Of a stretch of 64,000 bases of DNA, positions 22,919-32,098 are shown piece by piece. A program made the translations under genes and the position numbers. A model generated the notes under the pieces. The model had not been told where the DNA came from, searched no databases, and saw only the letters and a list, made by a program, of their open reading frames with translations. Each line of letters starts with the position of its first letter. Position 1 is the first letter of the stretch. This stretch comes from CAWAPD01 sp963783865 (GTDB taxonomy: Bacteria; Actinomycetota; Thermoleophilia; UBA2241): positions 1 to 64,000 of the forward strand of contig CAWAPD010000003.1 of assembly GCA_963783865.1 (NCBI GenBank). Direction: 5' to 3'.

Positions 22919-24571
22919 GTGGAGCAGTCAGTCTCGCGTCTCGTACGACCGACCGGCAAGGGCTGGCGCCGCCGCACGCTCGTCTGGCTGGTGGTGGTGC
23001 CGCTCGTGGTCGTGACCGCCGTCGCCCTCGTCATGCGCTTCACCGGGATTCTCGGCTGGGACGCGCCCGCCCACCTCTACAAGATCGCCCTCGTGCGCGA
23101 CGGCGCCTCGATGCTCTGGGACAACCTCTGGTACGGCGGCGCCTACCAGACGGTCTCGTACGGGTTCGTCTTCTACTGGCTGGCGCGCTACGTCGGTCCG
23201 ACCGTGCTGGTGGTCGCGTCGGCCGGGTCCCTGCCGGTCATGTTCTACCTCTACATGCGCCGGATCTACGACGTCACGAGCTTCGTGCCGGCGCTCGTCC
23301 TGGCCGGGGTCATGGCCGTGTACCTGGCAAACGGGCAGGACCCGTTCCTCTTCGCGCTGGCGCTCACCATGGCCGGCCTGACCCTGGCCGCCTACGACCA
23401 CACGGCGCTGGCGGTGCCGCCTCTGGCCGTGGCCGCCTTCGTCAACCCTCTGGGGTCGATGATCGGCGGCATCTTCCTGGTCGCGCAGGCCGTCTCCGAG
23501 CCCGAGCGGCGCCCCAGGCTGCTCCGCCTGGCGGTCTACCTGGCCCCGTTCGTCGCCGCGCGGGTCGTGCTCGGCTGGTTCTTCTGGGAGCGGGCTTCGT
23601 ACTTCTACCGCCCGATCGAGATCGTCATCTACGTGCTGTTCGGTGTCGTGGGGGCCACCGCCGCCAGGATGTCGGGCGACCCGAGACGCAGGTCCAAGGA
23701 GATCCTCTTCCTGACCTTCGCCGTGGTCGCCCTGCTGGCCGCCGCCGTGCCGCCCAACCCCGTCGGGGGCAACTTCGGGCGCTTCTTCTTCGTGTTCGGC
23801 GTGCCGTTGCTGCTCTGCGTGCGGCGGCCCGCCCTGCCACGCGCCGTGGTGGTGCCGCTGGTGGCCGCGATCGCCTTCGGCCAGCTCGTCGTGCCGGCGT
23901 CGCACTTCGTGCGGGCGGCCGACCTGCCGTCGAACCACGCGGCCTTCTTCACGCCGGCCGTCGTGTTCGCGGCGGGGCACAACGACCCGGACTACCGGTT
24001 CCACGTCGTCGCGCTCAGCACCCACTCCGAGGCCTACTTCTTCCCGCTCAACGGGCTGCCCATCACGCGTGGGTGGTACCGGCAGGACGACGCGCTGCAC
24101 AACGAGCTCCTCAACTCCGACTCGTTCACCGAGGTCGAGTACGTGGCCTGGCTGCGAGGCATGGCCGTGCACTACGTGTTCCTGCCCGCCGGTCGCCTCG
24201 ACCTGTCGGGGGCGCGCGAGCGCGACATGCTCTACTCGTCGAGCCACTTCCGCCTGGTCACCACCCTGCCCGGGTGGACGGTCTTCGCCCTCGATCATCC
24301 GGAGCCGATGCTCGAGCCGCTGTCGGGGACAGGCCGCGGCCACATGCTGAGCGTGGGTCACGACGCCGTGTACCTGCGCGTGACGGCTCCCGGCCTCTAC
24401 CTCGTCAAGGTGAGCTACTCGCCGTTCTGGAGGGTCACCGACGGTGTCGGCGCCGTGCGCGGGTCGCCCGACGGGTTCCTCGAGCTGCGCGCCTCGTCGG
24501 CCGGGTTCTACGGCCTGCGCGTGCAGGTCACGCCCCACTCCCTCTGGAAGGACGCCGTCTCGGGGCTCTGA
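22919..24571 (+). CDS. Large membrane protein with extracytoplasmic C-terminus, unknown function
   Basis: The 550-residue protein has about ten membrane helices in residues 20-330 and an outside domain from about 335 to the end. The first loop, GILGWDAPAHLYKIALVRDGASML, has the Asp and length of the first loop in GT-C glycosyltransferases and 6-pyruvoyl-tetrahydropterin-synthase-related membrane proteins, so it may be a sugar or lipid transferase. The C-terminal half (SHFVRAADLPSNHAAFFTPAVVF and following) looks like the soluble part of such proteins. GTG 22919 follows GGGAG; TAGAAT near 22888 may be a -10. I do not assign a function. Confidence 0.7.
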   Translation: MEQSVSRLVRPTGKGWRRRTLVWLVVVPLVVVTAVALVMRFTGILGWDAPAHLYKIALVRDGASMLWDNLWYGGAYQTVSYGFVFYWLARYVGPTVLVVASAGSLPVMFYLYMRRIYDVTSFVPALVLAGVMAVYLANGQDPFLFALALTMAGLTLAAYDHTALAVPPLAVAAFVNPLGSMIGGIFLVAQAVSEPERRPRLLRLAVYLAPFVAARVVLGWFFWERASYFYRPIEIVIYVLFGVVGATAARMSGDPRRRSKEILFLTFAVVALLAAAVPPNPVGGNFGRFFFVFGVPLLLCVRRPALPRAVVVPLVAAIAFGQLVVPASHFVRAADLPSNHAAFFTPAVVFAAGHNDPDYRFHVVALSTHSEAYFFPLNGLPITRGWYRQDDALHNELLNSDSFTEVEYVAWLRGMAVHYVFLPAGRLDLSGARERDMLYSSSHFRLVTTLPGWTVFALDHPEPMLEPLSGTGRGHMLSVGHDAVYLRVTAPGLYLVKVSYSPFWRVTDGVGAVRGSPDGFLELRASSAGFYGLRVQVTPHSLWKDAVSGL

Positions 24572-24749
24572 CCCGTCTCGCTTTCGTCGGTCGGGGCACT
24601 CTGAACTCGCTTGCGCACGCCTCCGCGACGTGTCTAGATTGAGCCAGCCAGAGAGCGGCCGCGCATCAGGGGGCCGTTCCTCACCGATCCGATCCCCGCG
24701 GCGGGTGTCCGAGCCCGCTCGCGTGGGGCGCGATGCCTGTGGAGGGGAC

Positions 24750-25109
24750 ATGACAGAGACATCGACGAGCTGGCAGCGGCGGGAGCGGAGCCGGGACCTC
24801 ACGGGTCTTGGACGGCTCGAGGCCGAGATCATGCGTGTCGTCTGGGACAAGGGCGAGGTGACGGTCCGGGACGTCTACGAGGAGCTGCGCCTGCGCCGGC
24901 GCATCGCCTACACCACGGTGATGAGCGTGCTGCGCAACCTCCACATTAAGGGGCTTGTCGCCCAGGACCGCAGCGCCTCGGCGTACGTGTACCGCGCCAC
25001 GGTCAGTGATTGCGACGTGGCCTTCGGCATCCTGCAGACGGTCATCGAGACGATCATGGGCGGCGAGACCGCGCCGCTGGTCGACTATCTGGACGGCTAC
25101 GGGTCGTGA
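24750..25109 (+). CDS. BlaI/MecI-family transcriptional regulator
   Basis: The 119-residue protein has the winged helix of BlaI/MecI/CopY regulators: GRLEAEIMRVVWDKGEVTVRDVYEEL near residue 20 (helix-turn-helix), RRRIAYTTVMSVLRNLHIKGLV near residue 50 (recognition helix) and the AQDRSASAYVYRATVS wing. A short C-terminal helix serves for dimerisation. No BlaR-type protease gene is adjacent, so the inducer is unknown. ATG 24750 is preceded by GGAGGGG (24741-24747). The gap 24572-24749 holds no other feature I can name. A large hairpin follows the gene. Confidence 0.87.
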   Translation: MTETSTSWQRRERSRDLTGLGRLEAEIMRVVWDKGEVTVRDVYEELRLRRRIAYTTVMSVLRNLHIKGLVAQDRSASAYVYRATVSDCDVAFGILQTVIETIMGGETAPLVDYLDGYGS

Positions 25110-25117
25110 GCCGGGGG

Positions 25118-25172
25118 CCGGCGGCGAACGGCGCGTGGCGACCGGGGGGTCGCCACGCGCTCGTGCCGCCGG
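25118..25172 (+). terminator. Composite hairpin between the BlaI-like and DUF885 genes
   Basis: The inner stem GCGCGTGGCGACC (25131-25143) pairs perfectly with 25148-25160 around a GGGG loop. An outer stem CCGGCGGC (25118-25125) pairs with GCCGCCGG (25165-25172). It can act as terminator of the regulator gene or as a structure in the leader of the DUF885 gene, whose GTG start is at 25186. Confidence 0.55.
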
Positions 25173-25185
25173 TGGAGAGCCGCCG

Positions 25186-26814
25186 GTGACCACGGTCGAG
25201 GCGTGCATCCAGCGCCTGCTCGACGCGATCGTCGCGTTCGACCCGGTGCTTGCGACCGACCTCGGTCTCACGACCGGGATGGATCGCCTGCCGACGTTCG
25301 CGCCCGGCGCCGTCGCAGCCCACCTCGCCGAGGTCCGCGCCCTGCTGCCCGCGTTCGACCGGGCCGCCGCCGGCGAAGGCGACGAGGCGGCCGACGGCAT
25401 GATCGGCAGGCTGATCGTGGGCCGGATCACGCGCGACCTCGAACGCCGCCGGGTGCAGCACGCCAACCCAGGCGTCTACGTCGGTCCGGCGATCGGCGTC
25501 CACCTGCTGATGACGCGTGAGGTGGCGGCGCCCGCGGACCGCCTCGAGGCGGTCCGCGGGCGCCTCCTCGCACTCCCCCGGTTGCTCGACGAAGCCTTCG
25601 CCAACCTCGAGGGCCCGGTGCCCGAACCGTTCGTGCGCAGCGCGATCGAGGACGCCGAGGGCATGCGCGGCCTGGTCGGCGACGCCACCGTGCGGTGGGC
25701 CGCGGCCCTGGGCTTCGCCGGCGCGCTCGACGCGCCGGCGCGCGAGGCGGCCGCGGCCCTCGAGCGCTGGGCCGCGCGCCTGGCGAGCGACCTGTTGCCC
25801 CGGGCCGTCCCCGACGTCGCCGCCGGGCGCGACCTCCTGGTCGAGATCCTGCGCGACGAGTACCTGCTGCGCGAGTCGCCCGAGGAGATCGCCGAAGCCG
25901 GGCGCGAGCTGGTGGCCGAGACGAAGGCCGCGATGGCGGCGCTGGCCGGCGAGGGCGGCTTCGCCTCCGTCGAAGCCGCCGTCGCCGCGGCCAAGGCCGA
26001 CCACGCGACCCTCGACGGGTTCCTGGCTGCCTATCGAGAGGCGATGGCTGCGGCCCGCGCCTTCGTCGTGGACCACGACCTGGTCGAGCTGCCGGCCGAC
26101 GAGGAGCTGGTGGTCGAGGAGACGCCGGCGTTCGCGCGGCCGGCGACCCCGTTCGCCGCCTACTGGGCGCCGGGCCCGTTCGCGCCCCGCCAGCGCGGCT
26201 TCTACTGGGTGACCCCGCCGCCGGCCGACCTGCCGCCGGCCGAGCTCGAAGAGGCGCTGGCCAGCCACCCGACGGCCTCGATGTTCACCGTCGGCGCCCA
26301 CGAGGCCTACCCCGGTCACCACACCCAGTTCGTGCACGCCAACCGCGCCCCCACGCTGGCGCGCCGCATCGCGCACCTGCCCGACGGCGGCGTGCTCCTT
26401 GCCGAGGGCTGGGCCTTCTACTGCGAGGAGATGATGGAGACTCACGGGTTCGGCGATGCGCCGGCCGTGCGACTCATGCGGCTGAACGACCAGCTCCTGC
26501 GCGCCTGCCGCGTGGTCATCGACATGGACGTCCACCTGGGCCGGCTCGGCTTCGACGCGGCCGTCGACTATCTGGCTCGCGAGACGCGGATGTGGCGCGG
26601 CATGGCCGAGCACGAGGTGCGCTGGTACGTTCAGGAGCCGGGCTACCCGATGGCCTACGCCATCGGCAAGCGCGAGATCACGGCGCTGGCCGGGGAGTAC
26701 AGGCGCCGGCGTGGCGGCTCCCTGCGGGCCTTCCACGACGAGTTGCTGAGCTGGGGAGCCGCCCCGCCGGCCCTCATCGCCTGGGGCATGGGCCTCGGCC
26801 CGCGGCCCGCCTGA
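25186..26814 (+). CDS. DUF885-family putative metallopeptidase
   Basis: The 542-residue cytosolic protein (no signal peptide) matches the DUF885 family. The zinc-binding motif HEAYPGHHTQFVH is near residue 369, followed by the family's LAEGWAFYCEEMMET near residue 405 with a candidate third ligand, and a C-terminal PMAYAIGKREI near residue 488. Family members are thought to be carboxypeptidase-like enzymes, but few have known substrates. GTG 25186 is chosen for GGAGAG at 25174-25179; an open frame runs further upstream without a better start. The end is convergent with the diguanylate cyclase gene, ten bases apart. Confidence 0.82.
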   Translation: MTTVEACIQRLLDAIVAFDPVLATDLGLTTGMDRLPTFAPGAVAAHLAEVRALLPAFDRAAAGEGDEAADGMIGRLIVGRITRDLERRRVQHANPGVYVGPAIGVHLLMTREVAAPADRLEAVRGRLLALPRLLDEAFANLEGPVPEPFVRSAIEDAEGMRGLVGDATVRWAAALGFAGALDAPAREAAAALERWAARLASDLLPRAVPDVAAGRDLLVEILRDEYLLRESPEEIAEAGRELVAETKAAMAALAGEGGFASVEAAVAAAKADHATLDGFLAAYREAMAAARAFVVDHDLVELPADEELVVEETPAFARPATPFAAYWAPGPFAPRQRGFYWVTPPPADLPPAELEEALASHPTASMFTVGAHEAYPGHHTQFVHANRAPTLARRIAHLPDGGVLLAEGWAFYCEEMMETHGFGDAPAVRLMRLNDQLLRACRVVIDMDVHLGRLGFDAAVDYLARETRMWRGMAEHEVRWYVQEPGYPMAYAIGKREITALAGEYRRRRGGSLRAFHDELLSWGAAPPALIAWGMGLGPRPA

Positions 26815-26823
26815 GTCGCGCCG

Positions 26824-28164
26824 TCAGTCGACGATGATCTGCGGCGTCTGCACGCCGTGCTGGACCACGCGGTCCCGGCCTCCGGCCTTGGCCTGGTACA
26901 GCGCCTTGTCGGAGAGCTCGAACAGCTCCTCGGCGGTGGTCGCGTCGCCCGGGCAGGTCGCGACCCCGAGGCTGATCGTGATGTTGACGTTGGCCGGCAG
27001 GCCCAGCCCGGTGTACCGGGTCTGGCCGAGCGTCTTGCGCAGCCGGTCGGCCATGTAGGTGGCGGCCTCGCCCGGCGTCTTGGGCAGGAGCATCACGAAC
27101 TCCTCGCCGCCGTAGCGGGCGCAGACGTCGCTGGTGCGCACCCCGGCCCCGATCACCTGGCCGACCACCTGCAGGACCTTGTCGCCGGTCTGGTGGCCGT
27201 AGGTGTCGTTGAAGCCCTTGAAGTGGTCGATGTCGATCATCACCAGCGACAGCGGCTGCTGGTTGCGCAGGCTCTTGTCGAGCTCCTCGTCCAGGCGCGC
27301 CTTGAAGAACTGCCGGTTGTAGAGGCGGGTCAGGTGGTCGGTCGTCACCTGGCGGCGGATCCCGTCGTACTTGCGCGCGTTCGAGAGCGCCGACTCCATG
27401 TGGCCCTGGAGCGTCGAGAGCGCGTTGGTCGAGATCCCCTCGAAGTGCTCGTTGGTCGTCGCCGTGGCCAGCAGCGCCATCTGCCCGTCCCCGTCGACCG
27501 AGAACGGCAGGATCAGCTGGCTCTTCATCGTCTTGGGGAACAGCGTGCAGGTGTGGTCGGCCGAGCGCACGACCGATTTCTCGCTCAAGGCCTGGCGCAC
27601 TGGGCAGTCGGCCGTATACAGGCAGCAGTCGGCGCTCGCGTCCTGGGCGGTCACGCCTGCCGACGCCTGCAGCTCGTAGGCGCGGGTGCTCTTCTCGAGG
27701 GCGATCAGGGCGATGAAGTCGGCCTTCAGCAGGATCTTGGTCTCGGTCAGGATACGGTCCATCGTCTCGCGGTAGGGCAGGGCGGCGTTGATCGACTGGC
27801 CGATGTGGTTCACCTTCACGAGCTGCTCGTTGAAGCTGCGCTGCTTGAGCAGCTCGCTCTCGGCGACCTCGGTCTTGATGCCCTGGGTCTCGACCTCGGT
27901 GAAGGTGCGGATGATGAGGTTGATCAGGTGCTCGAGCTCCCTGATCTCGTCGCGGTGCATCGGGTCCTGTCGTTCGTAGCGGCTGCCCAGGCGGTGGCGC
28001 GAGCGGCGGATCAGCGAGTGGAGGGGCCGGAAGACCCACACGTCGAGCACGATTACCACGAGGGCGAACGCCGCCGCCAGCACGACCATCATCTGCGCCA
28101 GCTGGGACGTCGTGAGCTGCTGGAAGAAGACCGCCGCCAGGATCACGAAGACCACGACGATCAT
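26824..28164 (-). CDS. Membrane diguanylate cyclase (GAF-GGDEF)
   Basis: The 446-residue protein has two N-terminal membrane helices, a coiled linker, a GAF-like domain at about 120-270 with several Cys (DCCLYTADCP), and a GGDEF domain from about 275 with TTDHLTRLYNRQFF, LVMIDIDHFKGFNDTYGHQTGD and the intact catalytic CARYGGEEFVM. It should make cyclic di-GMP. The start is uncertain: ATG 28164 has no ribosome site, while about 30 residues upstream in the same frame (including RSRVSIEVKTIG) look like protein but offer no ATG, GTG or TTG. A small frameshift after TTG 28258 could explain this. It lies behind the kinase and regulator genes in one operon. Confidence 0.85.
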   Translation of the reverse strand: MIVVVFVILAAVFFQQLTTSQLAQMMVVLAAAFALVVIVLDVWVFRPLHSLIRRSRHRLGSRYERQDPMHRDEIRELEHLINLIIRTFTEVETQGIKTEVAESELLKQRSFNEQLVKVNHIGQSINAALPYRETMDRILTETKILLKADFIALIALEKSTRAYELQASAGVTAQDASADCCLYTADCPVRQALSEKSVVRSADHTCTLFPKTMKSQLILPFSVDGDGQMALLATATTNEHFEGISTNALSTLQGHMESALSNARKYDGIRRQVTTDHLTRLYNRQFFKARLDEELDKSLRNQQPLSLVMIDIDHFKGFNDTYGHQTGDKVLQVVGQVIGAGVRTSDVCARYGGEEFVMLLPKTPGEAATYMADRLRKTLGQTRYTGLGLPANVNITISLGVATCPGDATTAEELFELSDKALYQAKAGGRDRVVQHGVQTPQIIVD

Positions 28165-28264
28165 CCCGATCGTCTTGACCTCTATGCTGACGCGCGAACG
28201 GGTGTTCTGCCGGTCGTCCGTGCTGCTGTCCTCCGGCTCGGGCCGAGGCCCGAGGCAAGGGTTT

Positions 28265-28627
28265 CTACAGGTACCCCTCGATCACCGAGAGGACCTGCGC
28301 GATGCGGAACGGCTTGGTGATATAGCCATCGATGCCAGCGTCGGTGGCTCGTTCCATGTCGGTCGCCATCGCTTTGGCGCTCAGACCCACGATGGGGATC
28401 TGCCTGGTGTCGTCTTGTGACTTGAGCTCGGCGACGGCTTCGTAGCCGCTCATCACCGGCATCATCATGTCGAGGATGATCAGGTCCGGGTGGTGCTCGC
28501 GCGCCAGGTCGCAGGCCTCGCGGCCGTTGGTGGCCTTGTGGACCTCATAGCCCTGCGTCTCGAGCGACATCGAGACGATGCTCAGGATGTCTGGGTCGTC
28601 ATCGGCGACGACGATCCGCTTGCCCAT
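28265..28627 (-). CDS. Single-domain response regulator
   Basis: This 120-residue stand-alone receiver domain has the acidic pocket Asp9-Asp11 (VVADDDPDIL), the phosphorylation site Asp53 in LIILDMMMPVMSGYE, Ser83 in VGLSAKAMA and Lys105 in GYITKPFR. There is no output domain, so it acts by binding a partner, probably the cyclase encoded next. I chose ATG 28627 with the GGTGG ribosome site; GTG 28639 would add four residues. The kinase gene ends 13 bases upstream, so the three genes very likely form one phosphorelay: kinase, receiver, cyclase. Confidence 0.88.
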   Translation of the reverse strand: MGKRIVVADDDPDILSIVSMSLETQGYEVHKATNGREACDLAREHHPDLIILDMMMPVMSGYEAVAELKSQDDTRQIPIVGLSAKAMATDMERATDAGIDGYITKPFRIAQVLSVIEGYL

Positions 28628-28640
28628 GTCACCACCCACC

Positions 28641-30452
28641 CTAGCTGATCTTGCCGGCTGCGAGATGGTCGGCCGGCTCCTTGGATATCGGCAGCGTGAA
28701 GATGAAACTGGAGCCCTTGCCGAGCTTGCTCTGGACGCGTATCTCGCCGCCGTGGAGCTCGACGAGTTCCCGGGTGATGGCCAGCCCCAGCCCGGTGCCG
28801 CCCTGCGTGCGGCTCGCGGACGAGTCGACCTGCGTGAAGCGCTGGAAGATGCGGTCCACGTCCTCCTGGCTGATGCCGATGCCGGTGTCGGTGACCCACA
28901 GTTCCACGAAGTCTTCCTTGATCCTCGCTTCGACGCTCACGTTGCCGTTCTCGTGCGTGTACTTGATGGCGTTGGTCAGCAGGTTGAGGAGGATCTGGTT
29001 GAGCTTGGCGGCGTCGGCCATGACCGGCGGCACGTCGGTCGGCAGGAAGCTCGAGATCTTGATGCGCTTGTCCGCCGCGCGCGGCTTGACGATCGGCAGC
29101 ACGCCGAGAAGCGCCGAGCGCAGGTCGACCGGCTCGCGGTTGAGCTCGAGGCGGCCGGCCTCGATCTTGGTCAGGTCGAGCACGTCGTTGATCAGGTTGA
29201 GCAGGTGCTCGCCGTTCTTGAGGATGCTCTCCACGAAGTTGGTCTGCTTCTCGTTCATCTCGCCGGTGACGCCGCTCAGCAGCATGTCGCTGTAGCCGAT
29301 CACCGAGGTCAGCGGCGTGCGCAGCTCGTGGCTCATCGTGGCCATGAAGTCGCTCTTCAGCTGGTCCAGGTGGGTGAGCTCGTCGTTCTTGTGGGCCAGC
29401 TCCTCGTTGTAGAGGATGTTGCGCAGCGCGACCGCGAGCTGGCTCGTGAGCGGGCCGAGAGCGGCGAGCTTGTTGTCGCGGATCGCCTCGGCCCCGCGGG
29501 TGACGAAGCACAGCATGCCGAGGCGCCGGTCCTTCGCGGCCAGCGGGACGACGAGGAGGTCGTGGTAGCCCTCCTTTTCGAGCACCTTGAGGACGTGGGT
29601 CGCGGCGCTGCCGTCGGCGGCCGCGCACACGTGCGGCGTCGGGCTCTCCCACAGGTGGGCGAGGCCGAGCTCCTTGAGACGGTCGACGAGCTCGGCCGTC
29701 ACGCCCTCGGGCATGGTCGACAGCACGTCTTCGCCGGTCGTGTCGTTGTGCACGAGGGCGAACCCGGCCGAGATGCGCATCAGCCCGGAGAGCTTGGCCA
29801 TCGCCTCGGGCATCAGCGAGCTGACCTCGTGGTGGGCCATGAAGACCTCGCTCGTCTCCTCGATCGCCCTGAGCTGATCGTTGACGGCCCGCATGCGCTC
29901 GAGCTGCCCTTCGGTGCGCAGCTTCGCCTCACGCAGCTCCGTGTTGCTCTTGACCAACGCGTTGGCGAGCATGCCGGTCAGCAGGGCGATGAGCATGAAG
30001 GCGGCGACCTTGATGCCGACCGTCTGGGTCGCCCAGTTGGCCGGGAACGCCGTGGTCTCGATGGTCGAGCCGTTCGTGAAGATCGAGTAGTGCTGGGTGA
30101 CCCAGACGCCGACGTAGAGCAGGCTGCACCCGACCGCCGTCACGTAGGGGGCCCATGGCGGCAACAGCAGGCTGGCCGACACTATGGGCCACACGTAGAA
30201 CACGGCGACCGAGCTGAGCACGCCCCCCGTGTAGACGACGGCCACGGTGATGAGCAGGGTGTCGAGCACGACCATGGCGACGCTGACCGGCGTCTCGTGG
30301 CCTCGCCGGCTGAGGTACAGGAAGGGGATGTTGGCGAGCAGGAAGATGGCGGCCACGAGCAGCAGCGGCCAGGCGACCGAGCCCGGGCTGACCAGGCGGG
30401 CGGCGATGCCGGCGACGAACAGGGCGACGCCGAGGATGATCCTCGCCGTCAT
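28641..30452 (-). CDS. Membrane sensor histidine kinase with GAF domain
   Basis: The 603-residue protein has about six membrane helices (residues 1-170), a coiled linker, a GAF domain at about 200-345, a HisKA domain with the phospho-acceptor His375 in DFMATMSHELRTPL, and an HATPase domain with LLNLLTNAIKYT, WVTDTGIGI and GGTGLGLAITRELVELHGG. It should phosphorylate the receiver protein encoded directly downstream. ATG 30452 is preferred over 30482 because GGGAG lies directly before it. The signal is unknown; the membrane part resembles small MASE-like modules. Confidence 0.88.
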   Translation of the reverse strand: MTARIILGVALFVAGIAARLVSPGSVAWPLLLVAAIFLLANIPFLYLSRRGHETPVSVAMVVLDTLLITVAVVYTGGVLSSVAVFYVWPIVSASLLLPPWAPYVTAVGCSLLYVGVWVTQHYSIFTNGSTIETTAFPANWATQTVGIKVAAFMLIALLTGMLANALVKSNTELREAKLRTEGQLERMRAVNDQLRAIEETSEVFMAHHEVSSLMPEAMAKLSGLMRISAGFALVHNDTTGEDVLSTMPEGVTAELVDRLKELGLAHLWESPTPHVCAAADGSAATHVLKVLEKEGYHDLLVVPLAAKDRRLGMLCFVTRGAEAIRDNKLAALGPLTSQLAVALRNILYNEELAHKNDELTHLDQLKSDFMATMSHELRTPLTSVIGYSDMLLSGVTGEMNEKQTNFVESILKNGEHLLNLINDVLDLTKIEAGRLELNREPVDLRSALLGVLPIVKPRAADKRIKISSFLPTDVPPVMADAAKLNQILLNLLTNAIKYTHENGNVSVEARIKEDFVELWVTDTGIGISQEDVDRIFQRFTQVDSSASRTQGGTGLGLAITRELVELHGGEIRVQSKLGKGSSFIFTLPISKEPADHLAAGKIS

Positions 30453-30676
30453 GATCTCCCTCAGCTGTACGCCGCTCTGCACTCACGCCTCCCCGCGTCC
30501 CACCACAAGTGTCGACAGGCGCGCCGCCGGCTTTAGCTGTTGAGCGCCCGGCGGCGCCGATTATATGTTGGGCACGGCGGCTTGTCCTGCAGGAACGCCG
30601 GGCGGCGGAGGGAAGAACACCAACGCCCGCCCGCCGCCGCCGCGGGCGGCCGGAACGCCGCACGGAAGGTCGCGTC

Positions 30677-32053
30677 ATGTCGGTCCCGCGTCTGATCGTC
30701 GCCGGCGTCGAGCCCGGTCCCGCGCTCGACCTGGCGGCCGGCGCGCTGCTCGCCGGGTTCGGCGAGCAGCGCGCCGGCCGCACCGTGCTGCTCGGGTTCG
30801 ACCTTCCGCTGTGGCGGCTGCTCTCCGACGTCTCGCCGCGAGCGCCGCGGGCGTTCGACCCCGCGCTGCACCCCGCCGAGGCGCTCGACGAACTCTACGA
30901 CCACTGGACCGACGGCGCCGACGTGGCGATGACCGTCGCCGTGCGGCCCCTGCTCGACGGCTGGGCGGGCGTCGCGGGGTCGCGCGCCGTCGACCTGGCG
31001 CGCCGCTTCGACGCCCCCGTGGTGCTGGCGATCGACGCCCGCGAACGGGGGGCCAGCGCGGCCGCCGCCGTCTACGGCGCCCGCGCGCTCGCCCCCAAGG
31101 TGGAGTTCGGCGGCGTGATCCTGGTCGGCGCGGACGACTCGCCGGCCGGCGCCGAGCTGCAGGCTACGCTGCGGCGCGAGGTCGGGTTGCCGGTGCTGGG
31201 CCGGATCCCGCCCCAGCTCACCGAGCAGTTCCTGCGCCAGTACGGCACCGGCACGGCCGGCGTGCGGACCCTGGGCCCTCGCCCTGGGGGGTCGTCGCTG
31301 GCCCAGCTCTGCCGCGAGGCGGCCACCTACCTGAGCATGGACGACGTGTTCGAGATCGCGGCGCGGCGCGGCTTCGTGCCCTCGCCGCCGCGCCGCCTGC
31401 TGCTGCCCGACCCGGCGGCGGCCGGCCTCTCGCTCGCCGTCGGCTGGGGTCCCCCGCTGCAGCCGCTGCCGCTCGAGAACACCGACATCCTGCAGGCCGC
31501 CGGCGTGCGGCTGCTGCCGCTGAACGTCGCCCACGACGCGGCGCTGCCCGACGGCGCCGACGGCGTGCTGCTGCTCGGCGCCGTCGACGAGGACGGCCTT
31601 TCGGCCTACGCGGCCAACGCCGACCTGCACGGCGCCCTGCGCGAGGCGGTCGACCGCGGTCTGCCGGTGCTGGCCTTGGGCGGCGCGGCGCTGCTGCTGC
31701 TGCAGAGGCTGGCCGACAGCCGCGGCCGCAGCCACGAGCTGGCCGGCGTCGTGCCGGCGGAGGCGGAGCTGATCGAGTGGTACGACCGGCCGCACTACGT
31801 GCAGGCCAAGGCCACGCGCGCCAACCCGTACGCCGAGGGTGACCTGCGGCTGTTCGAGCTGTTCGACCTCGAGTTCCTCGTGCTCGAGGCCGACGTGTTC
31901 GCCTACCACGTGCGGATGCCCGACGGCAGCGAGATGACCGAGGGCTTCGTCGTCGGCCGCTGCCTCGCCTCGACGCTGTTCGCGAGCTTCGCCGGCGCTC
32001 CCGGACTGGTGCAGCGGTTCGTGGCGGCGCTGCGGGCGGCGCGCGGCGCCTGA
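30677..32053 (+). CDS. Degenerate CobB/CbiA-like protein (no P-loop Lys, no glutaminase Cys)
   Basis: The 458-residue protein keeps the two-domain layout of cobyrinic acid a,c-diamide synthases. The N-terminal half has VAMTVAVRPLLDG and DAPVVLAIDARERGASAAA, VEFGGVILVGAD and GLPVLGRIPPQ, matching the CbiA ATPase core; the C-terminal half has the CobB glutaminase-like fold with LPLNVAHDAALPDGADGVLLLG and GLPVLALGGAALLL. The P-loop is replaced by VAGVEPGPALDLAAGALLAG without GKT, and the position of the glutaminase Cys (ECGG in the family) is ALGG. It cannot work as a normal amidase. ATG 30677; the stop lies in the loop of a hairpin. It sits upstream of NAD salvage genes. Confidence 0.75.
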   Translation: MSVPRLIVAGVEPGPALDLAAGALLAGFGEQRAGRTVLLGFDLPLWRLLSDVSPRAPRAFDPALHPAEALDELYDHWTDGADVAMTVAVRPLLDGWAGVAGSRAVDLARRFDAPVVLAIDARERGASAAAAVYGARALAPKVEFGGVILVGADDSPAGAELQATLRREVGLPVLGRIPPQLTEQFLRQYGTGTAGVRTLGPRPGGSSLAQLCREAATYLSMDDVFEIAARRGFVPSPPRRLLLPDPAAAGLSLAVGWGPPLQPLPLENTDILQAAGVRLLPLNVAHDAALPDGADGVLLLGAVDEDGLSAYAANADLHGALREAVDRGLPVLALGGAALLLLQRLADSRGRSHELAGVVPAEAELIEWYDRPHYVQAKATRANPYAEGDLRLFELFDLEFLVLEADVFAYHVRMPDGSEMTEGFVVGRCLASTLFASFAGAPGLVQRFVAALRAARGA

Positions 32054-32069
32054 GCGCCGCGCGCCGCCC
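32034..32069 (+). terminator. 16-bp hairpin with the stop codon in its loop
   Basis: GGGCGGCGCGCGGCGC (32034-32049) is exactly complementary to 32054-32069. The four-base loop CTGA contains the stop codon of the CobB-like gene. It probably terminates that transcript just before the pncB promoter. Confidence 0.65.
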
Positions 32070-32082
32070 GCGGCGCCGGTGG

Positions 32083-32098
32083 TAGACTCCCCGCCATG
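32083..32098 (+). promoter_or_regulatory. Probable leaderless promoter of pncB
   Basis: TAGACT (32083-32088) lies seven bases before ATG 32096 with no ribosome site in between. The transcript would start at the initiation codon. Confidence 0.55.
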
